The notes under the pieces are model-generated. The model was not told the DNA's origin. It ran no database searches and was given only the letters and a program-made list of their open reading frames with translations. From Hybos culiciformis (lineage: Eukaryota > Arthropoda > Insecta > Diptera > Hybotidae): DNA of 64,000 nt. The translations under genes were made by a program, and so were the position numbers. The stretch is taken from contig OZ023275.1 in assembly GCA_964007475.1 (NCBI GenBank), positions 10,271,829 through 10,335,828 on the forward strand, read 5' to 3'. How positions within the stretch are numbered: position 1 is the stretch's first letter; each line of letters starts with the position of its first letter. Of this stretch, positions 27,501 through 38,481 are shown piece after piece.

Positions 27501-29339
27501 ATAATTTTTTTTTAAATAATTTACCAGTTTTAAAATGTTTGTTCAAGAATGAAAAAATAACCGCAAAAATTATAAATGCATATTTTGCATTAATATAAAA
27601 AAAAAATGGAATATTTCATTCAAAATCAATACTATAAATTGAAATCTTTCAAGGTTTCTTATATAGACTTTTAATATGGACAAAAATGTGTAATTACTTT
27701 TTAAGTAGTTGAATATAATGTTAGGTATCTTCAATACTGTTCTGTATTTGAAGCACTTGTTAGGCTTTTTTAAATTATGCATTTTAAAAATCAATATACC
27801 TATTTTGAGAGAGCTGAACTATTTTACGTTAAAATAATTTATTAATATTGTCACTAAAACAGCTTAATGTATTATACTCACTGATACACATTCATATTCT
27901 ACGTTAGAATGAAATAAACTGAGGTAAAATATTTGTAGAATGAAATAAGATAAAATTTTCGGAATAATTTCGATTAGACTGTGTTGTGAATTTATAGTGA
28001 AATAATTCAAATGAGAATCAAAACTTTACTATTTACACAACATTATTATTAACATATTATACTGAATTGAATTCCTTGTGTTTATGAAGCTTAAACCACT
28101 TAATATTACAATGCTATTAAATTATTGTCTAAATCATTCTCACTTATATTATGTACATGTTAATAACTATATAATCCGAAATTTTTGAGTATGATTTAAA
28201 AAATATTCTATGTACCCATCTAAGAGTCTTACTTACCTACTGACATTCTTATAACTTTCAGACATTCTTATAACTCTGAGGGTGAATATTTATATTATGT
28301 TTAAAAAACAAGTATTTTCAATCAATCGTCTCAGCTCAAAAATAAAAAAAATTCATTCAAAACTTTTTTTTATTTGTGCTGTACGTAACCCTTATTATTT
28401 GTTTAGTTTAATAAAAAAAAATAACAAAAATAACTAACAATACCCGCTTCAAATACATTTTTTTTTTAATAAATTTAATATTATTGTGGATTTATAAGGT
28501 ACGTATAGATAAATAAATATATACATATTTGCCATGTATATTGAAAATAAAAACATCAAAAACATAAATTCTAAATCAAATCAAATTTTTTTAGGCCAAT
28601 AAAATGTTCAATAAATATAAATATATAATACTTACATAATTATATAAATCAAAAGAATAATATATATTAAAATTTCCATATTTTAATATTAAAATAAAAT
28701 CTATTTTACTTTTATATCTAAGTTAGTAAAAAATTGCATGTCAAATTGGAAAAGACAGTTATTAAATGGTTATTTTATGAGTGTATCTTGCAAAAAAAAA
28801 TATTTACATAAACTATCTATTTTGAATAAAAAAGGATAAAATAAATAATTTTTATTGCTACATTATTTAAAATATGTACAAGTACAATACATTATGTAAA
28901 AGATGTACATATACATAATATATATAACATATTGTATTGTTAATATTGTATTATGTTAATATTTTTAACTAAGTGTATACTTTGACTGTCTATATGTTAT
29001 AATATAAATCCAGAAAATAATAATTACTTGTATAATGTCAATCTAAACTAAAATAACTTTTAAAAATAATATTTCTTGTAAATTTTTTTAGTCTCTTGTA
29101 CATACACAACTTAAAGCCTAACATTTTTAACTAAATATTACTTTCTTCTCGTATCTTTCGTTTAACTTGATTGTCTGTATGTATAAGATTTTACTTCTAT
29201 ATCATTACATTTATTACATTGCATATCATATTTAAGGCACCTAGATGCTCAAAAATGTCATAAACATATATTTTATATACAATGTTTGTATATATTATAT
29301 ATTATACATACACATAACAAATTGATTTTTGTATGCTGT

Positions 29340-29526
29340 AAGTTTCCTAAAAATTGAAGGACTAAACGTCCGATTGACGTGAAATGTGTATTTTTGCAAT
29401 AGGAAGGTCTGGGCATATTTACATTTTTACAATAGGTTGCGCGCGAGTTTTCCTACCAAATATACTGTAAATGTGACATATGAACTAGAAGCTGCGATAC
29501 AGAGCTCGCTGGGGATCAGCTAGTAT
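29340..29526 (+). mobile_element. Possible Helitron-like 3' end fragment
   Basis: A GC-richer patch (about 29,370-29,520) ends agctcgctggggatcagctag followed by T. Many insect Helitron-type repeats end in CTAG/CTRR before a T, with a short stem upstream. No rolling-circle replicase is visible. This could equally be another dispersed repeat. Confidence 0.3.
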
Positions 29527-30138
29527 TACCTATATATGCATATATAAGTATTATATATTTTATATTCTATATTCTATAATCTATATCAACAAAAACAATA
29601 AATTTCCGTTTGTTAAATAATTAAAACTCCGCGTAAGATACTTAATTAATTAAAAAAAAACAATAATTAACCGCTAAATCGATTTAAGTTTTACCCACGA
29701 AATAAAATATTAAAACTAAATTTGACTATTTTATTTAACCTAAGGAAAATGCATTTTGGTAAATTATTCTTTCAAATACGCGAAAAAAAACTATATATAA
29801 AACTATTATTATTATTGCTTAGTAAAAATAGTTGGTTAATTAATCACAAGGAAATAGAAAAAGTATTAAAAATCGCGAAATTCAAGTAAATTGATTTTCG
29901 CCAATTGTACTAAAATTAGAGAACTTGCATACTCTTCGTAGCAAAAAAAAAACTGGAATTACACAAAAATGCAATAAGATTTAAATCCACTTCGCCTTCT
30001 TTCTGTTATTACAAATAAGTATTAAATGCAATTCACAGAGTTAATTAACTTTGTTTCAATTAAGAATAATAGTGATTGCAAATAATTAAATATGTATTAT
30101 GCACTAACCCCTTAATAAACTGTTCAAATCATATAGTA

Positions 30139-30419
30139 GGTAAGGTTATGCTAAAAATACCAGTCCTTTGCGCAAACTTAAGTAGGCTGCTAAGTTCCAA
30201 GTCTGGAAGCCTCACTTAAGTCTTTGATGTCATTGCTACCTAGCAGGTCCCTTCTGGATCTTGCTAGTGCTGGGCAGTGACAGATTAAGTGATCTACGCT
30301 TTCTATCTGATTAGGGTCTTCGCATTTCCTGCATTTATTATTGTCGAGCAATTTCAGTCTATGGGCGTGCTTTCCAGAAAAGCAGTGCCCTGTTATTATG
30401 CCCGTGATCAGCCCATCAT
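30139..30419 (-). mobile_element. 5'-truncated LINE (C-terminal ORF2 fragment) with 13-bp target duplication
   Basis: The minus strand reads GIITGHCFSGKHAHRLKLL, then the cysteine/histidine cluster CRKC..HLICHCPALARSR, the zinc-finger-like end found after the RNase H region of I/Jockey/R1-type LINE ORF2 proteins. The fragment is bracketed by identical AAATCATATAGTA at 30,126-30,138 and 30,420-30,432. Only about 280 bp are present. The minus-strand 3' end is AACCTTACC, similar to the AACCT-repeat tail of the LINE at 62,621-63,214, so the two are probably one family. Confidence 0.8.
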
Positions 30420-33001
30420 AAATCATATAGTAACTAATAAAAAAAAATTAACTAGTAGTAATATTCAGTTCCAAAACTCAATCTCTTGGTCATATCTGCG
30501 TTAACCTTGACAAAAGCAATCTTTAGACTTTTGCAATAAATTATAAATTAATATAATAAATGTTATAATGTATTTAATATGGCGTAAAAATGAAAAGTAC
30601 TAAAGTATGCAATAGATTTTATCATAATAATACACACAAAACTCAACTTTTCAATATAAGTACTTTTAAAAACAAATGATAAGTAAATATATAATTATTA
30701 CAATTTTCTTTATGAAAATCCAAATAAAATTTATCTGACTTAACAATTCAGCTTAAATTAATATCAGATGTTTACTAAATATTTTTATAAGCGTAATAAT
30801 TTTTTTTTTTTTACGTAAATCTGCTCGACTTTAACTGATATAAACTCAAATACTTATCTCTAATTTCTAATTATTTTATATTGAATCCACACACCGAAGC
30901 TAAATTCGAAACTGCTCTTCCTCCTAAAAAATTAACTCTCGAAATTTATTTCCAAATAGAACTACTATTTTTCAAAAAAGTGCATAAAATTTTCTCATTT
31001 CAAATTGAATGTAATATCAGCAAGTTTATTTTATTTATTTAAAAATAGGAGCTAAAGCCCATAGCAGTTAAGGCCCAAGTTTTAAGATTTTAATTATAAT
31101 AAAATCCATTAGTAATAATAATAATTTTTTTTTTTTTTTGTGCTTATTATAAGAAAATTCATAAATTATATGAATACCGTATTAGGGAAATGCGGTTTAG
31201 AAAAAAATAGTTAATTTATACTTAATTAGATGCATTGTTGTTTTATATTTACAGTATAATATAAGTGTACACATATAATATACATATTTTCCTCGAGAAT
31301 CAGGGAAGCTAATTCAAATGAAAAATAAATAAGTTTCATAATTCGTTTCATGGAAATAATTTTCTATATCCGCTAGTATAAATTTGAAAACTAATAAAGA
31401 AATAACAATAAAATTTTTTATTCATATTTATTGTTCATTGTAATATTTTCATTTTTCTTCTTATTTATTTTTAATGCTAAAAGAGAGTAAGTTATAGAGG
31501 TTATAGTCTCCTAGTATTGAAGAAATGAAAAACAATTTTTTTTTTTTTCAAAAATGAATGTAAAGGCGGTAGAATATTATTATGGAGATACAAAGGTATC
31601 TTAACAATTTTTAAGGATAATTCAAAAAAAAATTATAAGTGCATATTAAAACAAAAATTAAATTGAATATTGAATAATATAGCAAAATCCTTGAAACTGA
31701 TATCTTATAAATTATTATAAATTTAATTTAAATTTTTAAGAAAAAAATTAATTCATAATAATTTTATTTAAATATTTTCTAAAACACTTTTTTTTTTAAT
31801 TTAAGATAAAATGTAATAGAAATAAAACAATCAATAAGCAAAATGTGATCCTAGGAAATTTTAAGTTATAGAGAATAGTGTATGCAAGATGCCAATGTCT
31901 CAAAAATGCTATCACTGACTCACAATTCTATATGACGTCTATTCTATAATAATGCCTCACGCCTAGATGACTATAAAACGTCATGTAGACTTTTGAATAT
32001 TTTTACGAGGATATATTGTTTTGAAAATTCTCTTCTTATAACAATATAATCCGTAATCTTATAAGACTTGACAATTACTTAATGAAAATTTTGTAATTCT
32101 TGAAATTTAGAATAAAAATTATAGGCATGCAGCAAATAAACCTTTTCCATATTTTTTTTTCAATTCAACTTTTTTTGGCACTAATTTTAAAATTTTAAAT
32201 TTTAACTATTTCTATATTGATTATTTTATTTAATAGAGGAATAAATTGTTAAATTAGAATAAATAAATTATTTTCGTTATTTATTTTATTATAAGCAAGT
32301 GATTATAAGCAAGAGTTATACAATTATTAAGAGTTATTTAAGTGTTAATTATTCAGAAAAAAAAGCGGATCAAAATATATATCTAATTTAATGACAATGA
32401 AGAACAATAAAGGAAGAATTTATATTTTGAAGCAAATTTCTATATTTAATCAATTTTGATATTAAATTATTAAATTATTATTGTAAATTATTACCAATTA
32501 TAAAATATTAGTACCTAATTAAAATTCTTGAGTAAAGGAATTTTTATTAATTTAATTTAAAAGCTAAAACCAGAAATTGAACTAATACAATCTTCATTTT
32601 GACGTCAAAACATCTAAACAATTATAGATAGAATATAAATCGCATTTAGATTATCCACATAGACGATAACTATCATTTTTGTGTTACTTTACGAATCACA
32701 CTAATTTTTGGAAATTTGTACAAGGAATATAAATACTAAATAATGTAAAAAAAAAAATAAATTGAATATACATAATATCCATAAAATAAACAAGCAAAGA
32801 TACCTAAACTCATTATTTAACTTATATTTGCTAATAAAATATCTTTTTTTTTTAATTTGTATTAACCGTTGAGATTTCACTGTAGTCACATCGTATTATT
32901 AAATTAACGAAAAAAAAATTTTATAAATTATGTATATATTTTTTTAATAAAATACAAAAATTTTACTTCTATCGTTAAAATAATATAAAAAAAAAAACAC
33001 A

Positions 33002-36000
33002 ATGAGTTCTGAATCAGATGCAAAGAAAATATCTATCGTGGGCAAACAAATTGTTCTAGATTATGCTAATTCTAGAAATGAATCAAAATTTTTTCGGAAA
33101 TTTTACGACACAAAAATTTTTAAAAATACTTATGAACACGAAATCGCTAATCATTATCGAGATATAAAGAATAAAAAATATATTAAAATAAGAAAACGCA
33201 AAAGAAAATCTGCTAAATTAAAAATGAAACGTTTCGACAATTTTTATACTTATCGAGATGTTTTACAAATACCTTGTTTCATTTATCCAAGGTAAATTGA
33301 AATTTAATAGATTTTATGTTAAACATTAAATTCTAAAAGGAAAATGAGAAGTTTTTTATTAGTTCTAAATAGAAAATTAATATTTATAACAGGGGTCATT
33401 AAATATTGCGGTCAGAATTCTTTTTTTTTAAATAAAAACAACAAATTATAAAGATCATATTTTTCTTAATAAATTGAAAGATTGTGAATCAATTTAGTGG
33501 CGGATATATCTACCTTACACTAAATAAATTATTAAGAATTAAAGTCTAGTATTTATTACGTCTAATATATTGACATCCAATTATGGAATTAAACTTCATA
33601 AGTACATTTATAATCATACATAATAAACTCTTCAAGGCTTTTAAAATATTTTTCTATTATTTTCTTGCATAATCAATAATTTCAATTGGTATAATGTATG
33701 TATTATAGTAAATTTATATTAAGTATATTTGAAGTGGAACAAAATAATTATGCGTGCATACGGGGCAAGATTATTCCTTCATTCGAATCAATGTTCGTAA
33801 ATAATATTTATCTATTTCCAAACTTCTTGACATGTTTTTAAATTTCAAAAATAATTAATTGATTACATATTTACATATGAATATACATTGCACATTATGT
33901 AATTTTCATCAATAATATGGGCACGCATTAATTATGTCAACATAGTAAATATTAAATTTTTCTATTAAAAGTTTCATTGAATAAGTATATGGTTCAATGA
34001 GTTTAATGTAGTGTAAAGTTAGAGGAATTTTAAAAGACGGATGACATGAAGAGGAAAGCATAACTATGTTCCTAAAATAAAATTAATCATTTGCTGTTCC
34101 AACTTGCAATAAGCACACTAAAACTCGCATTAAGCCACTAACAAAGGGTTTGGAAAGGATGCGCTGTATAATTTATTAAATATATTTATTTATTTATTGT
34201 TTTAATTCAAACAATTTATAATTAAAAAATATTCTTCAACTAATTAAAAACAAACACAAAATAATATACAAATAACTTATGAATTTTAGTGCATTAATAT
34301 TATAAGAATTAACATTTCAATAACTCTTTTTTTAGAATTTTTTTAAGTAAAAAAAAAATTTAATGACTTCTGTTTCCTGTTTATTGCTTCGAACTTGCCG
34401 AAGTTTGTTAGAAAAAATGGAATTTTGAACAAAAGATGATGACAAAACACAAAAAATTAAGGCGAATATTAAAATCGAAATTTACGAAATACATTTGTTC
34501 GCACCTATATTTTTTTCTGTATCTGTCAAATTCTTGCCACTTATCAACCCGTGCTTAGTTATACGGACTCTGACTGATTTACTTTTGTAAGTAAAATTTT
34601 TGTTGATAGACAATTATAGGAGCTAGTTATTTTATAAATTTGGAGAGTATCTAAGACGAATTAAGATTTATCATTTTTAGTTATTCAACGCCCAAATTGT
34701 ATGAAATCGAAAGAACTTATGACATCCTCCGCTTAAAGAGATTTCCAAACCAAACAAAATTTGTGTTTTTAATCATTCCCTCTTTTTATGAACCAAATTT
34801 GAGTGAAATCGGAAGAATTTTTGGAGTCCCCCAGAAGAGGTCTCTGGGTAGGAGGCCAATTAAATTTTAAAATAGCCTATACCGACCTGAGACAAAGATA
34901 TGGTGTAAGTTTTAAAACGATCAGTTGAGCGGTTTAGGAGCCTATTTGTAACAGACAAACAGACAAAGAAACGAACATCGTTTGAGTTTTATATCTTCTT
35001 ATTAGATAGATGAAAAGCATTTTTAAAAATAGAAATTTCCACTGTTTTTTATGAAAATATTTTTAGGTGCCAACAAGGTTTTCATAATTTCAAAAAAAGG
35101 TCACATCTGCTATGCCTCTTCTCTCCGTCTGAAAACGTTTCTTTGTACTGATTTAATTCTTTAAATATGACTTTGGTAAAACGGAAACCGAACTTCAGTG
35201 GCATATTCTAGAAGACGGTGATCAAGACTATATATATACAGCTATATTAACAGTGATGTTATAATAACCTCTGAACGTAAGTCTACCGTCAAATGAAACA
35301 TGTTAATGTTAGGAAAATTGACAATTATAAAAAAATTCTCGATTATTTGTTTAAAAATGCACAATGAAATGAACAACTTTACATAGCGTTAGATCATGTA
35401 CTAAAAAAAAAAAAAACAATAATTTTAAATTTTTTTTCTTCTTTTTTTAGATTTTCCGAAGTCTTCCCTTGGCGTGGCCGTAAAACATTGTGTGCATTTA
35501 ATCCACCTGATGAACCGTTCAACGCTACATTACACAAAATAAAAATAGCAGATTCAATAAAAGAATTAAAATATCTGGTGCAACGGTATAATTATTTTTC
35601 AAATACCACCTCCGACATTAAAAATAAACCATCACTCTCTGACTACGAGGGGAAATTGAAAAATAAACGTCATCGATTGGGTTTTATTAAATTAGAGAAA
35701 AGTTGGAATAATAATATTAGCGAGTTACCAAGCACGTTAAAACCACATTTAGGAGAAAATTCTTTTCTAGACGAGAACAAAATTTTATTTATGTTGTCTA
35801 GTGAATGTGAAGGGGTTCATTTTAGTAATTACTTACAAAATTCTATTGAACGAAGTAAAAATATTATTGAATTTCGTAAGCAAAAGCAAAAAAGTTCAAT
35901 AAATAATATTCATTTGGATAATAAAACTGAAAGAGATAATAATATTAACTCAAATTCAATTTCTGCAAATAAAATTCAATTTGAAAAATTATATTATTTA

Positions 36001-36741
36001 CAACAGCCATCGATAAGGACATCAAAAGCATCAATATTATTAGAATCTAATAATTTATCAACTCGACGAGGTGCAAATCGAAGACCAGTTTCTCATCATC
36101 CAAATCGACGATTAACTAATAATAATAGCAATCATTACAATAAAAATAGTAGTAATAATAATAAATATATAAATGATTATCAAATTCGTATAAATATAAC
36201 AACTTCGTCATCAGGATTCGAATTAAAAGACAATTGTATTAGTAATAATAATATAAATAATAATAATTTTTATCATAATATTAGAAATCATAATACAAAT
36301 ACATTAGTTTCACAAAAAAAATATAATAATAATAGTATGAATAACAATTATTCAATTTTAAATTCAATTGGTAATTCAAATAGTAATGATAATATAAAAT
36401 TTTTCGTAAAGCGTAATAATATTTTCATTAGTAATAATAATAAAGATAATTCACATAAAAATATTTCAGAACTAGATTTAATTAATTGTTTGAATAGTCT
36501 TAATTTAAATAGTAATAATAATAATTATAATAATAATTTAAACGATAGAATTTTATTACCCAAAATAACATTGACTGATTTTTCTAAAATAGAAAATTTA
36601 ACGGCAACAAAATCAACACCAAATTTTTTTTTAAGCCCATCAGAAGAAATTTTTAATTCAAAAATAAATGATCAAACTGATAATTATTTAAACATTCCAG
36701 AAAAATCTGAATTATATCAAAGCGAGAGCAGACCGCCGTAA
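33002..36741 (+). CDS. Unrecognised Asn-rich protein, two coding exons
   Basis: I do not recognise this gene. Exon 33,002-33,291 (ATG in context acacaATGAG) and exon 35,451-36,741 (stop TAA) join through an AG|A arginine codon, with donor GTAAAT and acceptor CTTTTTTTAG, giving 526 residues. Residues 1-97 are basic, with a cluster (IKIRKRKRKSAKLKMKR, 61-77) that could be a nuclear localisation signal. A denser, globular-looking block follows across the splice (YPRFSEVFPWRGRKTLCAFN, then PPDEPFN), to about residue 220. From about 225 to 480 the protein is dominated by short Asn runs and Ser (AAT codons), then a more ordinary tail ends RPP. No signal peptide or membrane segment. The conserved-looking block spanning the splice argues for a real gene rather than chance. 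The neighbouring gene starts 350 bases downstream on the same strand. Confidence 0.75.
33292..35450 (+). other. Intron of the Asn-rich gene
   Basis: A 2.2-kb AT-rich intron. It contains a dispersed repeat at 34,690-34,995 and no other feature I can support. Confidence 0.7.
34690..34995 (+). repeat. Dispersed repeat resembling a non-LTR element 3' end
   Basis: The segment contains tgaaatcgaaagaactt and tgaaatcggaagaattttt, then agcctataccgacctgagac, gatcagttgagcggtttagg and a cagacaaacagacaaag tail. Such strings (codon-like relics followed by a cagaca-type tail) are typical 3' ends of RTE-like insect retroelements. No intact reading frame. Confidence 0.5.
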
Positions 36742-37091
36742 ATGTTTTATTTAAAGGCGTTTAAATTAAAAATGAAAGAAAAGATGAATAATGAACATAC
36801 ATTTTATTAAAATTATATCAAAATCTAATTATTATACATTGTAAACTTTTATTCTTTTTTTGTAATTAAATTTAAATTTATATTGTAAGAGGAAGAACTT
36901 GTTCTTTAAATCAATAAGTTACCTCAAACTGAAAGAAATAATATTTCTAATATTTTTACAATATAATTTATTTATATGTAAAATATCAATTGAGTATTTA
37001 AAAACTATTGGTAAATTTGCAGATTTTTTATACTACAATATTTATCATTAAGTTTAATTTTTTTAATACATTTCAATTAAAGAAATAAAAC

Positions 37092-38481
37092 ATGGTTTCA
37101 GTTATGGACAACTCGAAATCGCAGAATAATGAGCTACAATTACAAAATCAGCAACAACAACAACAACAGCAGCAACAGGAACAAAAAGTTAAAATTCCAA
37201 AAAGTGCTGTTAGCCAAAAATCAGTTGAAATTGAGATTGCTCCACCAATAAATACTACAGCTGAGCAGGATTTAAACAAACGGGAATTACGATTGGATCT
37301 AGTTTCAACAACAAAAAGTATTGAAGAGTTTTCAATTAAATCTCCAAAATCACCAAAATCACCTATTGCTGCTGGTAATTTTTTTTATTCACATTATTTT
37401 ATATTTTACGAAAATGAGTGACGGTTATTAAAATCAGTAATTTTTGATAAGTGATAATGAGAATTTTTCTTACTTCGCAAAACCTTATTGAACACGCTTT
37501 TTAAAGTGTTTTCTTAAAATTGACGATTCAAAAGAATATAGAGAATATAAAGAATTTATTTTTCTTTATTTTCTTTTTTATTAAAGTTACCAAATCACTA
37601 GGTGGAATACCTTTTATACTATAAGTATGGATTTGGTAATGAGGGCAGGAAGCTTAGACGGGATTAAAAAGTGGGACAGTTAGGAGGTAATCATTTACAC
37701 TCTTCTTAAAGCGGCGCAAGTCGTAAATCAAGCGTCCGCCAGTTGTCAAGAACAATTTTGATGGGAGAGCATTCCACATTCTCGAGGTGCGAATTGAAAA
37801 CGAATCTCCAAAGCACGTTCTATCACATCTGGAACGAACTAAGATAGTTAATGAGTCCGCCTGCCATCGAGTTTAAAATGTGCTAGTTTTTATTCCTAAA
37901 TTTCTAGTTATATAATTTTTAAGAAACTATTTAAATAAATATTTTAAACACTTAACATTATTATTGCCTGCTCAGAAATGAAACAACGTATAATGAAAAG
38001 TGTAGTTTCGAGTAATTTGAATTTAAAGATTTGAAAATTAAAAAAAACGTATGAAAAAATATCAAGTAGCGTACAATTTTCATCTAAAAAACACATTTTA
38101 ATCAACATTAAGAATATTGCAAAGTAGTTGTACTTATAAAATCGAGTACGAGGAATCGACTGGTGCTATTGTCAAATAATGACGTATAAATGTCATACGT
38201 TTTTCATTTCTCAGCAGACGTTATGATATACATTATTTTCTATTTTTAATATATTATATTATTTATTATAAGGTCATAGCGGAAGATTGTCGCAACAGTC
38301 CAGTGTAGTAGATTTGGATAATAGAAAGAGTTTAAGAGAAGCACTTTATCAAGGTATATTTCACCGACACCGAAAAACAATTTTCGCAATGGGAAGTTTT
38401 CTTCGTATGCTCAGAAGCAGAAGTGCACAATATAACACAATTCGAAGTTCATCAGGAGAAGATATTAATGACGTTAGATAA
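37092..38481 (+). CDS. Unrecognised small Gln/Ser-rich protein, two coding exons
   Basis: I do not recognise this gene. Exon 37,092-37,374 and exon 38,273-38,481 join as G|GT (Gly), with donor GTAATT and acceptor TTATAAG, giving 163 residues. The N-terminus has a poly-Gln run (about 20-29). Residues 50-60 read SAVSQKS..EIEIAPP, and KSPKSPKSP before the splice looks like a proline-directed phosphorylation stretch. The second exon is the most protein-like part (SLREALYQGIFHRHRKTIFA, then MGSFLRMLRSRSAQYN): basic, with a possible amphipathic helix. A second in-frame ATG lies four codons downstream; the first has the better context (aaacATGG). The intron holds a LINE fragment and a MITE. No membrane segment or signal peptide is evident. 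Confidence 0.65.
37561..37875 (-). mobile_element. LINE 3'-end fragment, copy 1 (in intron)
   Basis: The block from ttaaagttaccaaatcacta to agcattccacattctcgagg matches 46,880-47,140 with few differences. It is the minus-strand 3' end of a non-LTR element, preceded on the plus side by a T-rich tract that is the relic poly(A) tail. The coding frame is broken here but the better copy reads SVRTSRMWNALPLKL. Confidence 0.7.
37965..38220. mobile_element. 256-bp MITE, TTAT target duplication, copy 2 (inverted)
   Basis: Reverse-complement relative of 24,259-24,514, same length, again with TTAT on both sides (37,961-37,964 and 38,221-38,224). The left end is mutated (tgcctgct for cgtctgct). It ends 52 bases before the acceptor of the second exon of the small Gln/Ser-rich gene, so its insertion spared the splice site. 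Confidence 0.8.

Larger units (their letters stand above)
16416..33001. other. Gene-poor interval with transposon remnants
   Basis: 16.6 kb without a supported gene. The first few hundred bases should hold the Sep1 promoter and 5' leader (minus strand), but no core element can be assigned. Apart from the separately listed mobile elements, the sub-stretches 17,480-18,900, 19,090-20,670, 21,200-22,370, 23,260-24,250, 24,520-29,330 and 30,440-33,000 show only AT-rich sequence and noise frames. GC-richer specks at about 25,285-25,330 and 26,680-26,710 are too short to interpret. Confidence 0.6.
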
